DNA of 8,960 nt. It comes from Bacteroidia bacterium. Lineage in GTDB: Bacteria > Bacteroidota > Bacteroidia > Cytophagales > Cyclobacteriaceae. The notes beneath the pieces were generated by a model. The model made no database searches, had not been told where the DNA came from, and was given only the letters and a program-made list of their open reading frames with translations. Shown here one piece after another: positions 1-6,526 of this stretch. Numbering within the stretch: position 1 is the stretch's first letter; every line of letters begins with the position of its first letter. Position numbers and translations under genes: made by a program. The stretch lies in the NCBI GenBank assembly GCA_012031955.1, contig JAAURZ010000064.1, positions 1 through 8,960 on the forward strand, given 5' to 3'.

Positions 1-105
1 GAGGTAGCCCATCGGGCTGGCATGCGCGGCGTCGCACTCGTTGCAATGGATAGCCAATGGTCGGCGTTTCGGCTGCGCCGGCAAGCCTCCGTAAAGACCA
101 AAGCG

Positions 106-599
106 ATGCCACGGCCCAAGGCAGCAAGATATAATTTTAAAGCGCGCATAGAAAACCCGACGATGGCATGGACACGGCCTTCGTGAGATTTCCCTACGAT
201 GCGCAGGACGTGTTTGGCACGAAAGGCCAGGTAAAAGTAAAGGCAACATTTGAAGGGGCTGCCTACCGTGGTGTGCTCGCCAATATGGGGATGGGCTGTC
301 ACATTATTATTGTTCGGAAAGACATTCGCGAAACGATCGGCAAAAAAGTCGGCGACATGGTTAACGTGGTTATAGAGGCTGACACTGAACCCAGAACACT
401 TGAAATTCCGGCAGACCTGGCCAGGGTACTGAAGAAACAACCGCTTGCCGTGGAATTCTTCGAAAGTCTTTCTTACACCAACCGGAAGGAGTATATCACG
501 TGGATCACGTCGGCCAAGAAGGAAGAGACCCGACAATCACGGTTGGAACAGACGGCCCAAAAACTGCTGAAGGGACTAAAGAATCCCGGTCAAAAATAG
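106..599 (+). CDS. DUF1905 / YdeI-OmpD-associated family protein (one frameshift)
   Basis: After correcting one missing C in the CCC run at 156-158, the gene reads as 164 residues from ATG 106. The obvious ATG at 168 gives only 143 residues and drops the conserved N-terminus: the frame before the shift supplies RYNFKARIENP, joining in register to DDGMDTAFVRFPYD. The N-terminal part (about 8-95) resembles DUF1905, with FGTKGQVKVKATFEG, RGVLANMGMGCHII and the DTEPR strand. The C-terminal part (about 105-160) resembles the YdeI/OmpD-associated segment, with SYTNRKEYITWITSAKKEETR and a basic tail. YdeI-type proteins have been linked to bacteriocin or peptide resistance, but the biochemical role is unknown and I assign none. 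There is no signal peptide or membrane segment, so it is probably cytoplasmic. The same frame is open upstream to the window edge, with other ATGs at 22 and 46; I prefer 106 by family length. It ends 6 bases from the convergent next gene. Confidence 0.85.
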
Positions 600-605
600 A
601 AACAA

Positions 606-1058
606 CTATGCGCTTTTGAGCCACTTCTTCGCCTCGCGCAGCGACTCGAAGTACTGGATCTTGATTGCCCGTGAGCCCATTGTCATCTCGCGGATTGTTA
701 GTTGCGTAAATTTATTGGAAGGCATTACGATCGCCAGGTACCGGATGCCCGCATCGGCCATCGAAGGCAGTACGTGCGATTTAAAATGCTCAACATCCTC
801 GTCCAGCACCGGTCCGGCAAGGCGGCTGTCGGTAAGCATGTGTAGCCGGTGGTAGTTGGGGGCTTCGCGGCGGATCAGCTCCAGCCTTTTCTTTTGTACA
901 AACTGGTAGTGTTCACTGTAATGGGGCAGCCCAACCAAGGTGAGGCAAACGCAGGGCACCGAATCGTCAAATTCTATCGTAGCGTAGTCGTCCTTGTAAA
1001 AAACAGCGGGCATGGTCTGAAAGCGAGTGAGGGTCATATCTTGTACTACAAAGCTCAT
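606..1058 (-). CDS. SpoIIAA/STAS-like domain protein of unknown function
   Basis: A 150-residue soluble protein without signal peptide or membrane segments. The strand YATIEFDDSVPCVCLTLVGLP, the helix with QKKRLELI, the LHMLTDSRLAGPV strand-turn and the C-terminal YFESLREAKKWLKS helix match the pattern I associate with short SpoIIAA-like (STAS/SEC14-type) proteins common in Bacteroidota. Anti-sigma-antagonist function cannot be assumed: there is no partner kinase gene nearby, and the usual phosphorylatable Ser position cannot be identified by eye. The start is uncertain. ATG 1058 is the longest choice, but internal Met codons at 1037 and 1013 are also possible, and a promoter-like element at 1064-1071 would leave ATG 1058 almost leaderless. 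The gene is divergent from the XRE-type regulator, sharing a spacer with two palindromes, which suggests joint control. It converges on the DUF1905 gene with no room for a terminator. Confidence 0.75.
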   Translation of the reverse strand: MSFVVQDMTLTRFQTMPAVFYKDDYATIEFDDSVPCVCLTLVGLPHYSEHYQFVQKKRLELIRREAPNYHRLHMLTDSRLAGPVLDEDVEHFKSHVLPSMADAGIRYLAIVMPSNKFTQLTIREMTMGSRAIKIQYFESLREAKKWLKSA

Positions 1059-1063
1059 AATTG

Positions 1064-1092
1064 CATATATACGTAAATAGTAATAAGAACAA
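1064..1092 (-). promoter_or_regulatory. Candidate Bacteroidota-type promoter for the STAS-like gene
   Basis: On the minus strand TTG (1092-1090), 18 bases, then TATATATG (1071-1064) approximates the Bacteroidota -33/-7 pattern TTTG-N19-TAnnTTTG, with 7 of 8 matches in the -7 element. The -33 element directly abuts the left palindrome at 1094-1112. The weakness is that transcription would start only a few bases before ATG 1058, favouring leaderless translation or one of the downstream starts. Confidence 0.3.
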
Positions 1093-1114
1093 CTGTAAAT
1101 GTATTGGTTACATA
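1092..1114. promoter_or_regulatory. Putative operator 1 (TGTAA-N9-TTACA)
   Basis: TGTAA at 1094-1098 and TTACA at 1108-1112 form a perfect 5+5 palindrome around a 9-base core. The 23-base segment matches 1134-1156 at 19 of 23 positions, including flanking AC and TA. It lies 35 bases before the STAS-like start codon. Two conserved dyads in one divergent spacer suggest dimer binding sites, most simply for the adjacent XRE-type regulator; this assignment is inference. Confidence 0.5.
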
Positions 1115-1133
1115 TGAAATAAACATTGCCTAT

Positions 1134-1156
1134 ACTGTAAACTTATTTTTTACATA
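1134..1156. promoter_or_regulatory. Putative operator 2 (TGTAA-N9-TTACA)
   Basis: TGTAA at 1136-1140 and TTACA at 1150-1154 repeat the dyad of operator 1 with the same 9-base spacing. The centres (1103 and 1145) are 42 bp apart, about four helical turns, so two bound dimers would sit on the same DNA face. The site ends 33 bases before the XRE-type start codon, almost mirroring the distance of operator 1 from the divergent gene. Confidence 0.5.
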
Positions 1157-1187
1157 AATTGGGGCTGGTTGACTAACGTGTAGAACT

Positions 1188-1571
1188 ATGGCAGACATAG
1201 AGATTGGCCCGAAAATCCAGGAGGTATTTGAGAGCCGGAATATGAAGCTGACGGACTTTGCCGACGAATTAGGCACAGTGCGCCAAAATGTGTACAGAAT
1301 TTTCAAGAAGAGACATCTAGATACGGGTCTTCTCACCAAGATATCGATGGTGCTCAATCATAATTTTTTTCAATACTACGTGGAGTCCGACGGCCCGCAG
1401 CGGGTAGAGGCATCGCAGCTCGTCGCGCTGCAGGGAAGGGTTACGGAGAACGAACAACAGCTCGCCCTGTCGCGCAAGGAAGTGGACTACCTGAAAAAGA
1501 TCATCATTCTGATGGAAGAAAAGGCCGAACTTGTTCAGCAGATCGGCAAGGATCATTTGATGATGCACTAA
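1188..1571 (+). CDS. Small XRE-type helix-turn-helix regulator with coiled-coil tail
   Basis: A 127-residue protein. Residues about 7-60 form an XRE/Cro-like domain: IGPKIQEVFESRNMKLTDFADELG, then the recognition-helix region VRQNVYRIFKKRHLD, then the LLTKISMVLNHNFFQYY helix. Residues about 78-122 are a heptad-like, charged helix (LQGRVTENEQQLALSRKEV, then YLKKIIILMEEKAELVQQ) that probably forms a coiled-coil dimer. I know this architecture as a common small DNA-binding protein of Bacteroidota, usually without an assigned target. The upstream spacer carries two near-identical palindromes, suggesting autoregulation and joint control of the divergent STAS-like gene. The stop codon TAA (1569-1571) interlocks with the TAG of the convergent methyltransferase (1570-1568, minus strand). 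No enzymatic or phage-lysogeny gene is adjacent, so a phage-repressor role is not supported. Confidence 0.85.
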   Translation: MADIEIGPKIQEVFESRNMKLTDFADELGTVRQNVYRIFKKRHLDTGLLTKISMVLNHNFFQYYVESDGPQRVEASQLVALQGRVTENEQQLALSRKEVDYLKKIIILMEEKAELVQQIGKDHLMMH

Positions 1572-2189
1572 GGCCCAGTTGGCGCCGAAAACACAGACGA
1601 GCGAATAAACCCTCCATAAAAAAATCTTTCGTCCTGCAGCAAAAACCACCGTCAGTCAGCGTCCCGTGCCAATCGGGAAGTTGGCGCGCTTTTATAGCAC
1701 AAACCGCGCGAAAGAACGCATACATGAGCCAGAGCAAAGTCTGCTGCCACCACTTGCCGCCATCGAAAAAATCGGAAGCCAGCCACAGTCCCCCGGGCGC
1801 CAGGTGACGCCTTACATGGGCGACCAAATCCCGGCAGCCTTCATTGGGAAACATGTCGAGAAAAAAGTGTGTGACCACCACATCAAATTTTGCCCCGCTC
1901 GGAATTGCTCTTTCGGTGCCATGCACGAAGGCCACGCCAACGCCTGAATTTTTCCTGGCCAGTCGATCATTTTTTTCGAGGCCTCCACATAGTGCACCTT
2001 GCAAGTGGGTCTGCGCTTCATGAGCGCACGCAAATACCAACCCGTGCCGCCACCGAGTATCAGCACAGAAGCGCCGTCGGGAATATGCCCCGCAAAGCAA
2101 AGTTGCGCTTTCCTTATGCTACTGCCGTATACCAGCGCTGCCATCCAGTCATAGTGTGGCGCGAGTATGTCAAATCCGTTTCGTCTCAT
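1568..2189 (-). CDS. Class I SAM-dependent methyltransferase (two frameshifts)
   Basis: With one base restored near 1962 and one A restored in the A7 run at 1618-1624, this reads as a 207-residue methyltransferase. It opens MRRNGFDILAPHYDWMAALV, a start typical of UbiE-like enzymes. Motif I is LILGGGTGW (about 43-51). The acidic SAM-ribose residue is E69 in VHYVEAS, the motif II region is FDVVVTHFFLDMF, and LAPGGLWLASDF follows. A hydrophobic stretch, QQTLLWLMYAFFRAV, then LPDW, suggests membrane association or a hydrophobic substrate. The last corrected frame reads FFYGGFIRSSVFSAPTGP and stops at 1568. The start overlaps the upstream UbiA-like gene as ATGA, implying translational coupling. 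The substrate is unknown; a lipid or quinone-like prenylated compound fits the neighbour, but this is inference. As sequenced, the gene is split between two frames. Confidence 0.8.
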
Positions 2190-3010
2190 ACGCCAAATAG
2201 GATTGATACCAGCGGCATAAAAAAAAATAGCGTCGCCAAGCAGCCGGTAGTTGTCGTTGGCAGAAAAATAAGTATCGCTTTTTATGATCCACAGCAGCAC
2301 GGCGCACATGAAAAACAAGACCAGGAAGGCAAGCGTCGACGCCAGCAGCACGACGGCAAACACCGTAAGAAAGATGGTTGCATAGATGATGAGCATCACC
2401 ACCGTCTTCGACTGCGGCACGCCAATTACTGTTACCAGGGAATTGCGCTTTGTTGCCTTGTCGACTTCGTGATCGAAAATGGAAAACGCTAGCAAGTTGC
2501 AATACACAACCAGGAACAGCAGGGCTACAACGGCCCATTGATCAAGCGCGAGGTCGCCGTGGTCTTGTATCCAACTTGGCAACGATATGCCGATCATGTA
2601 CAAAACGGCTCCGCAAAAATTCCTTGGCAGCCTTCAGGTATCGTTGCAACAGGAGATAGGCGCCCACTGCAATGGCCAGCGCCAGTCCCGCCCTGATCAA
2701 CGTGTTGGGCAGGCTGAATACGAGCACCACAACAACAAGTGCGGCCGCTACCACCAGCGCTGCCAGCACGCTGAAATGGTCGCCGTGAAAGCTGTGCCTG
2801 ATCGTGTCCGCAACGGCGGCAGACCGTCGGCGCACGTCGAGGAGGCGGATCGGCCGTGTATATGATCCAGACGGTAAGGCCAAGGCATGCGAGCGCGTTA
2901 TATCGCACCTGCACCTGGAGCGTTTGCGCAATGAAAGCGGCACAAATCATGGCACCCGTCGCCACGTCGAGGCTCACTGTATTGATCCAATGGTAAAGAG
3001 AGCGTATCAT
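2186..3010 (-). CDS. UbiA-like prenyltransferase-family membrane protein (three frameshifts)
   Basis: After removing one extra base at each of three sites (GG 2847-2848, A5 2615-2619, A9 2219-2227), the gene encodes 273 residues with roughly seven to nine hydrophobic segments. Two Asp-rich motifs fit UbiA enzymes, which bind Mg-diphosphate: YTADRLLD (51-58) in the first half and FDHEVD (178-183) in the second. A RHSFHGDH segment (71-78) follows the first motif, and KEFCGAVLYMIGISLP (129-144) resembles a loop and helix I associate with this family. UbiA enzymes move prenyl chains onto aromatic or glycerol-type acceptors in the membrane; here the substrate is unknown and activity is not proven. 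ATG 3010 (MIRSLYHWINTVSLD) is chosen because it gives a normal short N-terminus; an ATG at 3112 in frame would add 34 polar residues. The corrected end, IFFMPLVSILFGV, stops at 2186 inside the methyltransferase start. Confidence 0.7.
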
Positions 3011-3141
3011 AAAGTCCCTCTGGCAAATCTCTGCGAAATTGCGTCGAAAGGCGTCATGTTGCATTTCAAGTTGTCCGCATAGAACGGAAGTTAACCGAGC
3101 CGTGACTTGCACGACCTGCAGGTAATCTCCGCATCCTTTCC

Positions 3142-3171
3142 GAAAAATACACTTAAAACTGCACGAGACAA
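3142..3171 (-). promoter_or_regulatory. Candidate promoter of the UbiA-like/methyltransferase unit
   Basis: On the minus strand TTG (3171-3169), exactly 19 bases, then TATTTTTC (3149-3142) matches the Bacteroidota TTTG-N19-TAnnTTTG pattern at 7 of 8 positions of the -7 element. Transcription would begin near 3137, leaving a leader of about 125 bases before the preferred ATG 3010. Confidence 0.45.
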
Positions 3172-3201
3172 TTCTTTATGCATGTTTGGCATGACCCGGT
3201 T

Positions 3202-3498
3202 TCAAAGTCGTTTCCGTTTGCGACCCGATCTCGTGTCAAAAAAATTCAACAAAATAATTTCCCCGCTTGTTACTCGATAGAAAAGTCTGTGGTGTTTCGT
3301 CAACAAAAAGCCTCTGATCATTTTTTCTTGATTCTCAACTGTACCCAACTCTGGTTGATGTGAAATCAAGTCAATAATGTCAAATGTCTTCCTGGCAAAA
3401 TTACGGGTAACCTTGGGGCCCCATTCCAGTTCCAAATAGTCAATGACATTATTGAACTTATGGCTAGCCCGTTTAGTCCAGACTATTTTCTTAGCCAT
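3202..3498 (-). CDS. RelE/ParE-family toxin of a type II toxin-antitoxin system
   Basis: A 98-residue basic protein with the RelE/ParE fold pattern: KIVWTKRASHKFNNVIDYLE in the N-terminal helices, WGPKVTRNFARKTFDIIDLI, then PELG and the C-terminal sheet strands IRGFLLTKHHRLFYRV and EIILLNFFDTRSGRKRKR. RelE-type members cleave mRNA on the ribosome and ParE-type members poison gyrase. The YRV-x-LLNFFDTR ending looks more like the ParE branch, but the target cannot be decided by reading. The gene starts inside the end of the upstream antitoxin-like gene (16-base overlap), the usual arrangement for co-translation. Base composition is AT-richer than the flanking ATP synthase and UbiA-like genes, consistent with acquisition by transfer. 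The frame is intact. Confidence 0.85.
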   Translation of the reverse strand: MAKKIVWTKRASHKFNNVIDYLELEWGPKVTRNFARKTFDIIDLISHQPELGTVENQEKMIRGFLLTKHHRLFYRVTSGEIILLNFFDTRSGRKRKRL

Positions 3499-3734
3499 TT
3501 ATCATGCTGTCCTTTAACATCCTCATGGCTCAGCAAATTCTTCTGATCAAAACTCTCTTCATATGAGACAAGAAGTTCGTCCTTTTCCTCGGAATTCAGT
3601 GAATCCCAAAGTTTCCCGGTTTGATTATTGTTCAACCGTTTAACCAACTCAAAATAACTCTTCAATACTTTCTCGTTATCAATTTTGTCGATCAACTCGT
3701 GAAAGGCTTCCTTGGTTCTCATATCTTCAATCAT
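3483..3734 (-). CDS. Putative antitoxin partner of the RelE/ParE toxin
   Basis: An 83-residue acidic, helical protein (MIEDMRTKEAFHELIDKIDN at the start, HEDVKGQHDKWLRK at the end). I recognise no classic RHH, AbrB or HTH DNA-binding motif. The pattern of a helical N-terminus, a central LWDSLNSEEKDELLVSYEES and a terminal HEDV...W segment resembles small antitoxins paired with ParE/RelE toxins in Bacteroidota. The pairing rests mainly on position: it directly precedes and overlaps the toxin by 16 bases, and its size and charge are right. ATG 3734 gives the longest form; Met 3722 is an alternative start. As an antitoxin it would bind and inactivate the toxin in the cytoplasm. Without an obvious DNA-binding domain, autoregulation is uncertain. 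Confidence 0.7.
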   Translation of the reverse strand: MIEDMRTKEAFHELIDKIDNEKVLKSYFELVKRLNNNQTGKLWDSLNSEEKDELLVSYEESFDQKNLLSHEDVKGQHDKWLRK

Positions 3735-3747
3735 TCCGTAGTGTCAC

Positions 3748-3778
3748 GAAATTTAAGATTTTTTTTACCGACTATCAA
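3748..3778 (-). promoter_or_regulatory. Candidate promoter of the toxin-antitoxin pair
   Basis: On the minus strand TTG (3778-3776), 20 bases including an A8 run, then TAAATTTC (3755-3748) matches 7 of 8 positions of the Bacteroidota -7 element. It lies about 14 bases before the antitoxin ATG 3734, so the leader would be very short. Confidence 0.35.
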
Positions 3779-3911
3779 TTTTGGCGTTGGACCCAAGGTA
3801 TCTCATTGTCTTTTTCGGATAGTGCTGGTGCGTTTGGCTATTTGCAGCGGAGGGTGCAGGAACGAAAAAAAGCAGCCTGATTGTCGCCCGTGAACAGGTA
3901 ACTCAAATATA

Positions 3912-3935
3912 TGGAGCTAACTCCACCTTCGAAGG
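3912..3935. other. Two small inverted repeats downstream of atpG
   Basis: The 273-base spacer 3735-4007 has no convincing gene. It contains a TGGAG-CTAA-CTCCA dyad (3912-3925) followed directly by the palindrome CCTTC-GAAGG (3926-3935). They lie about 75-95 bases after the atpG stop in the direction of transcription. A 3' processing or weak termination role is possible, but the dyad is followed only by an AT-rich stretch and not by a clear U tract. Confidence 0.25.
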
Positions 3936-4007
3936 CTCAAAATAATGGACGACCTCTGCCCGGTGGCCCACGGCATGGTTAAAAAGCGATGAGAATTGCA
4001 GTAACGC

Positions 4008-4895
4008 TTACGCAGACTTTAGCGCCTCGGCTCCCCCTACTATTTCGAGGATTTCCTTGGTGATGGCTGCCTGGCGCGTACGGTTGTATGAAAGACGGAG
4101 TTCCTTCAGCAACTCGCCAGCGTTTTCGGTAGCCTTGTCCATGGCCGTCATTCTCGCACCATTTTCGGCGGCGTTGGAATCGAGCAGTGCCTTGAACAAC
4201 TGCACTTTGAGCGATTTGGGAATAAGGCCGGTGAGTATCTCTTCCTGGCTCGGCTGGTAGATATAGTCTACCTGTGATGTTGCGGTATTGTCGGCAACCG
4301 GAGGCACTACCGGAAGCAATTGTTCGGTGCGCAGTATTTGCGTGGCCACGTTCTTGAATTCGTTATATACCACATCCACGCGGTCGAACCGACCTGCGCG
4401 AAATTCGGTCATCACAAACTCCATCACGGCCGATGTTTCCTCAAATGTCAAGGATTGGAAAAGTCCGCTAAAGGTGCCTATCACGTTAAATTTGCGTTTC
4501 ACGAAGTAGTCGGCTGCCTTCTTGCCAATCGGCAATATTGTTACGCCACCTTTTTGAAACTGATCGTTGTATTTGTCGGCAATGCGTTTCAGCACGCCTT
4601 TAAAAACGTTGCTGTTAAAAGATCCGCAAAGGCCGCGATCGGAGCTCACGGCGATGATGAGCACGTTCTTCGCCTCGCGCGAGCGGCTATACCAGTTCTC
4701 TCCGTCGTCGCCTCCCTGGGCACCAGACAAGTTTTGGAGGATGGCCGTCAACTTCTGCGCGAAGGGGCGCATCTGTACAATTCTTTCCTGTGATCTGCGC
4801 AGCTTGGCCGCCGCCACCATCTTCATGGCTTTGGTGATCTGCTGGGTGGACATCACCGAACTGATCCTGTTCTTTACTTCTTTTAAACTCGGCAT
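4008..4895 (-). CDS. atpG: F1Fo-ATP synthase gamma subunit
   Basis: The 295-residue gamma subunit, full length for the family. It is the central rotor shaft that turns inside the alpha3beta3 head and couples proton flow to ATP synthesis at the cytoplasmic membrane. The N-terminal coiled-coil helix is diagnostic (MPSLKEVKNRISSVMSTQQI, then TKAMKMVAAAKLRRSQ), as are the central SSDRGLCGSFN segment and the C-terminal helix with MTAMDKATENAGEL and YNRTRQAAITKEILEIVGGA. The frame is intact. It begins 21 bases after atpA and is the last gene of the cluster here. The beta and epsilon genes (atpD, atpC), which follow gamma in many other phyla, are not present downstream; in Bacteroidota they are usually a separate operon. 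Confidence 0.98.
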   Translation of the reverse strand: MPSLKEVKNRISSVMSTQQITKAMKMVAAAKLRRSQERIVQMRPFAQKLTAILQNLSGAQGGDDGENWYSRSREAKNVLIIAVSSDRGLCGSFNSNVFKGVLKRIADKYNDQFQKGGVTILPIGKKAADYFVKRKFNVIGTFSGLFQSLTFEETSAVMEFVMTEFRAGRFDRVDVVYNEFKNVATQILRTEQLLPVVPPVADNTATSQVDYIYQPSQEEILTGLIPKSLKVQLFKALLDSNAAENGARMTAMDKATENAGELLKELRLSYNRTRQAAITKEILEIVGGAEALKSA

Positions 4896-4916
4896 GTTGG
4901 CTTATCTCTCGACCGC

Positions 4917-6496
4917 CTATGCGGTGTATTTAGCTGATAAATCCTGAGCTACTCTTTTCATGGTTTCCACGTCGGCATCTTCAAACTTGCCGGCGCGAAG
5001 ATTCTTGAGCACGTCGGCATAGTTGGCGCGCAGCACTTCCACGAAGTCTTTGTCGAACTGCTTTACCTTGTTTACGGGCACCTTGTCCATAAAACCTCTG
5101 GTAGAGGCCGTGATGATGGCCACCTGCTCTTCCACCGGTACGGGTGCAAACTGATCCTGTTTAAGGATTTCCTGGTTGCGGCGGCCGCGTTCGATGGTAA
5201 GCTTGGTGGCAGCATCGAGGTCTGACCCAAATTTGGCGAAGGCCTCCAACTCGCGGAACTGCGCCTGGTCGAGCTTGAGCGTACCAGCCACCTTTTTCAT
5301 CGACTTGATCTGCGCGGCACCACCCACGCGCGATACCGAGATACCTACGTTGATGGCGGGACGGATACCCGAGTTGAAAAGGTTTGTTTCGAGGAATATC
5401 TGACCGTCGGTAATCGAGATCACGTTGGTTGGGATATAGGCCGACACGTCGCCGGCTTGTGTTTCAATAATGGGAAGCGCGGTAAGTGAGCCGCCGCCTT
5501 TTACCAGCCCTTTGATGGAGGGCGGCAGGTCGTTCATCTGCTGGGCGATGGCGTCGTTGTTGATGATTTCGCGGCGCGTTCCAAAAGGCGTGAGTGCAGA
5601 TAGAATACGTCGCCGGGGATAGCCTCGCGTCCGGGAGGACGGCGAAGCAGCAATGACACTTCGCGATAAGCCACGGCCTGCTTGGACAGATCGTCGTACA
5701 CCACAAGCGCGGGACGGCCTGTGTCGCGGAAGAATTCGCCGATGGCGGCACCGGTAAATGGCGCAAAGAACTGCATCGGCGCCGGATCTGACGCAGGAGC
5801 CGAAACAATCACTGTGTACTGCATGGCACCTGCTTTTTCAAGGGCAGCCGCCACGCTGGCCACTGTAGAAGCTTTCTGTCCTACGGCCACGTAAATACAA
5901 AACACGGGGGTACCGCTCTCGAAAAATTCCTTCTGATTGATGATTGTATCGATCGCCACAGCAGTTTTTCCTGTCTGGCGGTCGCCGATGATAAGCTCAC
6001 GCTGACCGCGGCCGATCGGAATCATGGAGTCGATCGCTTTGATACCGGTTTGCAGCGGTTCGTTTACCGGCTGGCGATAGATTACACCGGGTGCTTTCCT
6101 TTCGAGTGGCATTTCGTAAAGGCTGCCCGCGATGGGGCCCTTACCATCTACCGGCTGGCCAAGGGTATCCACCACACGTCCCAGCATACCGTCACCCACC
6201 TGTACGGAGGCAATGCGACGCGTACGTTTCACGGTATCGCCTTCGCGAATATCTTTCGATTCGCCGAGCAACACAGCGCCTACATTGTCTTCTTCGAGGT
6301 TGAGTACGAGCGCACGCAGTCCATTTTCGAATTCGAGCAGCTCACCGGCTTGCGCTCTTGTGAGTCCATAGATGCGGGCCACGCCGTCGCCCACCGTGAG
6401 CACGGTGCCTACTTCTTCCAATTCTGCGTCGGTGCGCGCTTGAGAAAGCTGTTCGCGTAATATCGCTGATACTTCTTCCGGTCTTATTTCTGCCAT
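4917..6496 (-). CDS. atpA: F1Fo-ATP synthase alpha subunit (one frameshift)
   Basis: The alpha subunit of the F1 head, 526 residues after correction. The first frame gives residues 1-310: the N-terminal beta-barrel, the P-loop GDRQTGKT (171-178), the LVVYDDL Walker B region (264-270) and [12 protein letters not shown]. At T3 5567-5569 (AAA in the sense strand) one A is missing, so the sequence runs into [10 protein letters not shown] and stops. Restoring it gives [20 protein letters not shown] and continues to the end through [20 protein letters not shown] and the arginine-finger segment SVSRVGG (Arg about 390). Without correction one would call two genes, 6496-5534 and 5537-4917. The alpha nucleotide sites are non-catalytic. 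It lies 30 bases after atpH and 21 before atpG. The break is far more likely a sequencing error than a real mutation, because alpha is essential to the enzyme. Confidence 0.97.
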
Positions 6497-6526
6497 TGTT
6501 CCTTAAATGGTTAATATTCTGATTCG

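Noticed and set aside
1..105. Minus-strand open frame at the left edge containing HCNECDAAHASPMGYL (a CxxC pair), possibly the start of a divergent gene
   Set aside because: Only about 100 bases are visible, the nearest ATG in a neighbouring frame (149) would overlap the DUF1905 coding start, and no family is recognisable. The plus frame is open here as well.
1890..2492. Long plus-strand ORF opposite the UbiA-like/methyltransferase genes
   Set aside because: Its translation is low-complexity, rich in Arg/His/Gln and without a recognisable motif, and it lies antisense to a well-supported coding region.
1568..3010. UbiA-like and methyltransferase genes as decaying pseudogenes
   Set aside because: Apart from five single-base indels the frames keep motifs, codon-like composition and exact gene junctions, and essential atp genes show the same kind of break.
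3114..3123. Perfect 10-bp palindrome ACCTGCAGGT before the UbiA-like gene
   Set aside because: A single short palindrome without a second copy or clear placement relative to the promoter; such sites occur by chance.
3621..3893. Plus-strand ORF across the antitoxin and the atpG-downstream spacer
   Set aside because: Mostly antisense to the antitoxin gene, with no recognisable protein features or promoter.
4320..4793. Plus-strand ORF opposite atpG (157 codons)
   Set aside because: Antisense shadow of an intact, conserved gamma subunit gene.
5534..5569. Programmed ribosomal frameshift in atpA
   Set aside because: There is no slippery heptamer with downstream structure that I can see, alpha subunits are not known to use recoding, and similar one-base breaks recur in unrelated genes of the window.
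6050..6460. Plus-strand ORF opposite atpA (136 codons)
   Set aside because: Antisense shadow of atpA; no family features.
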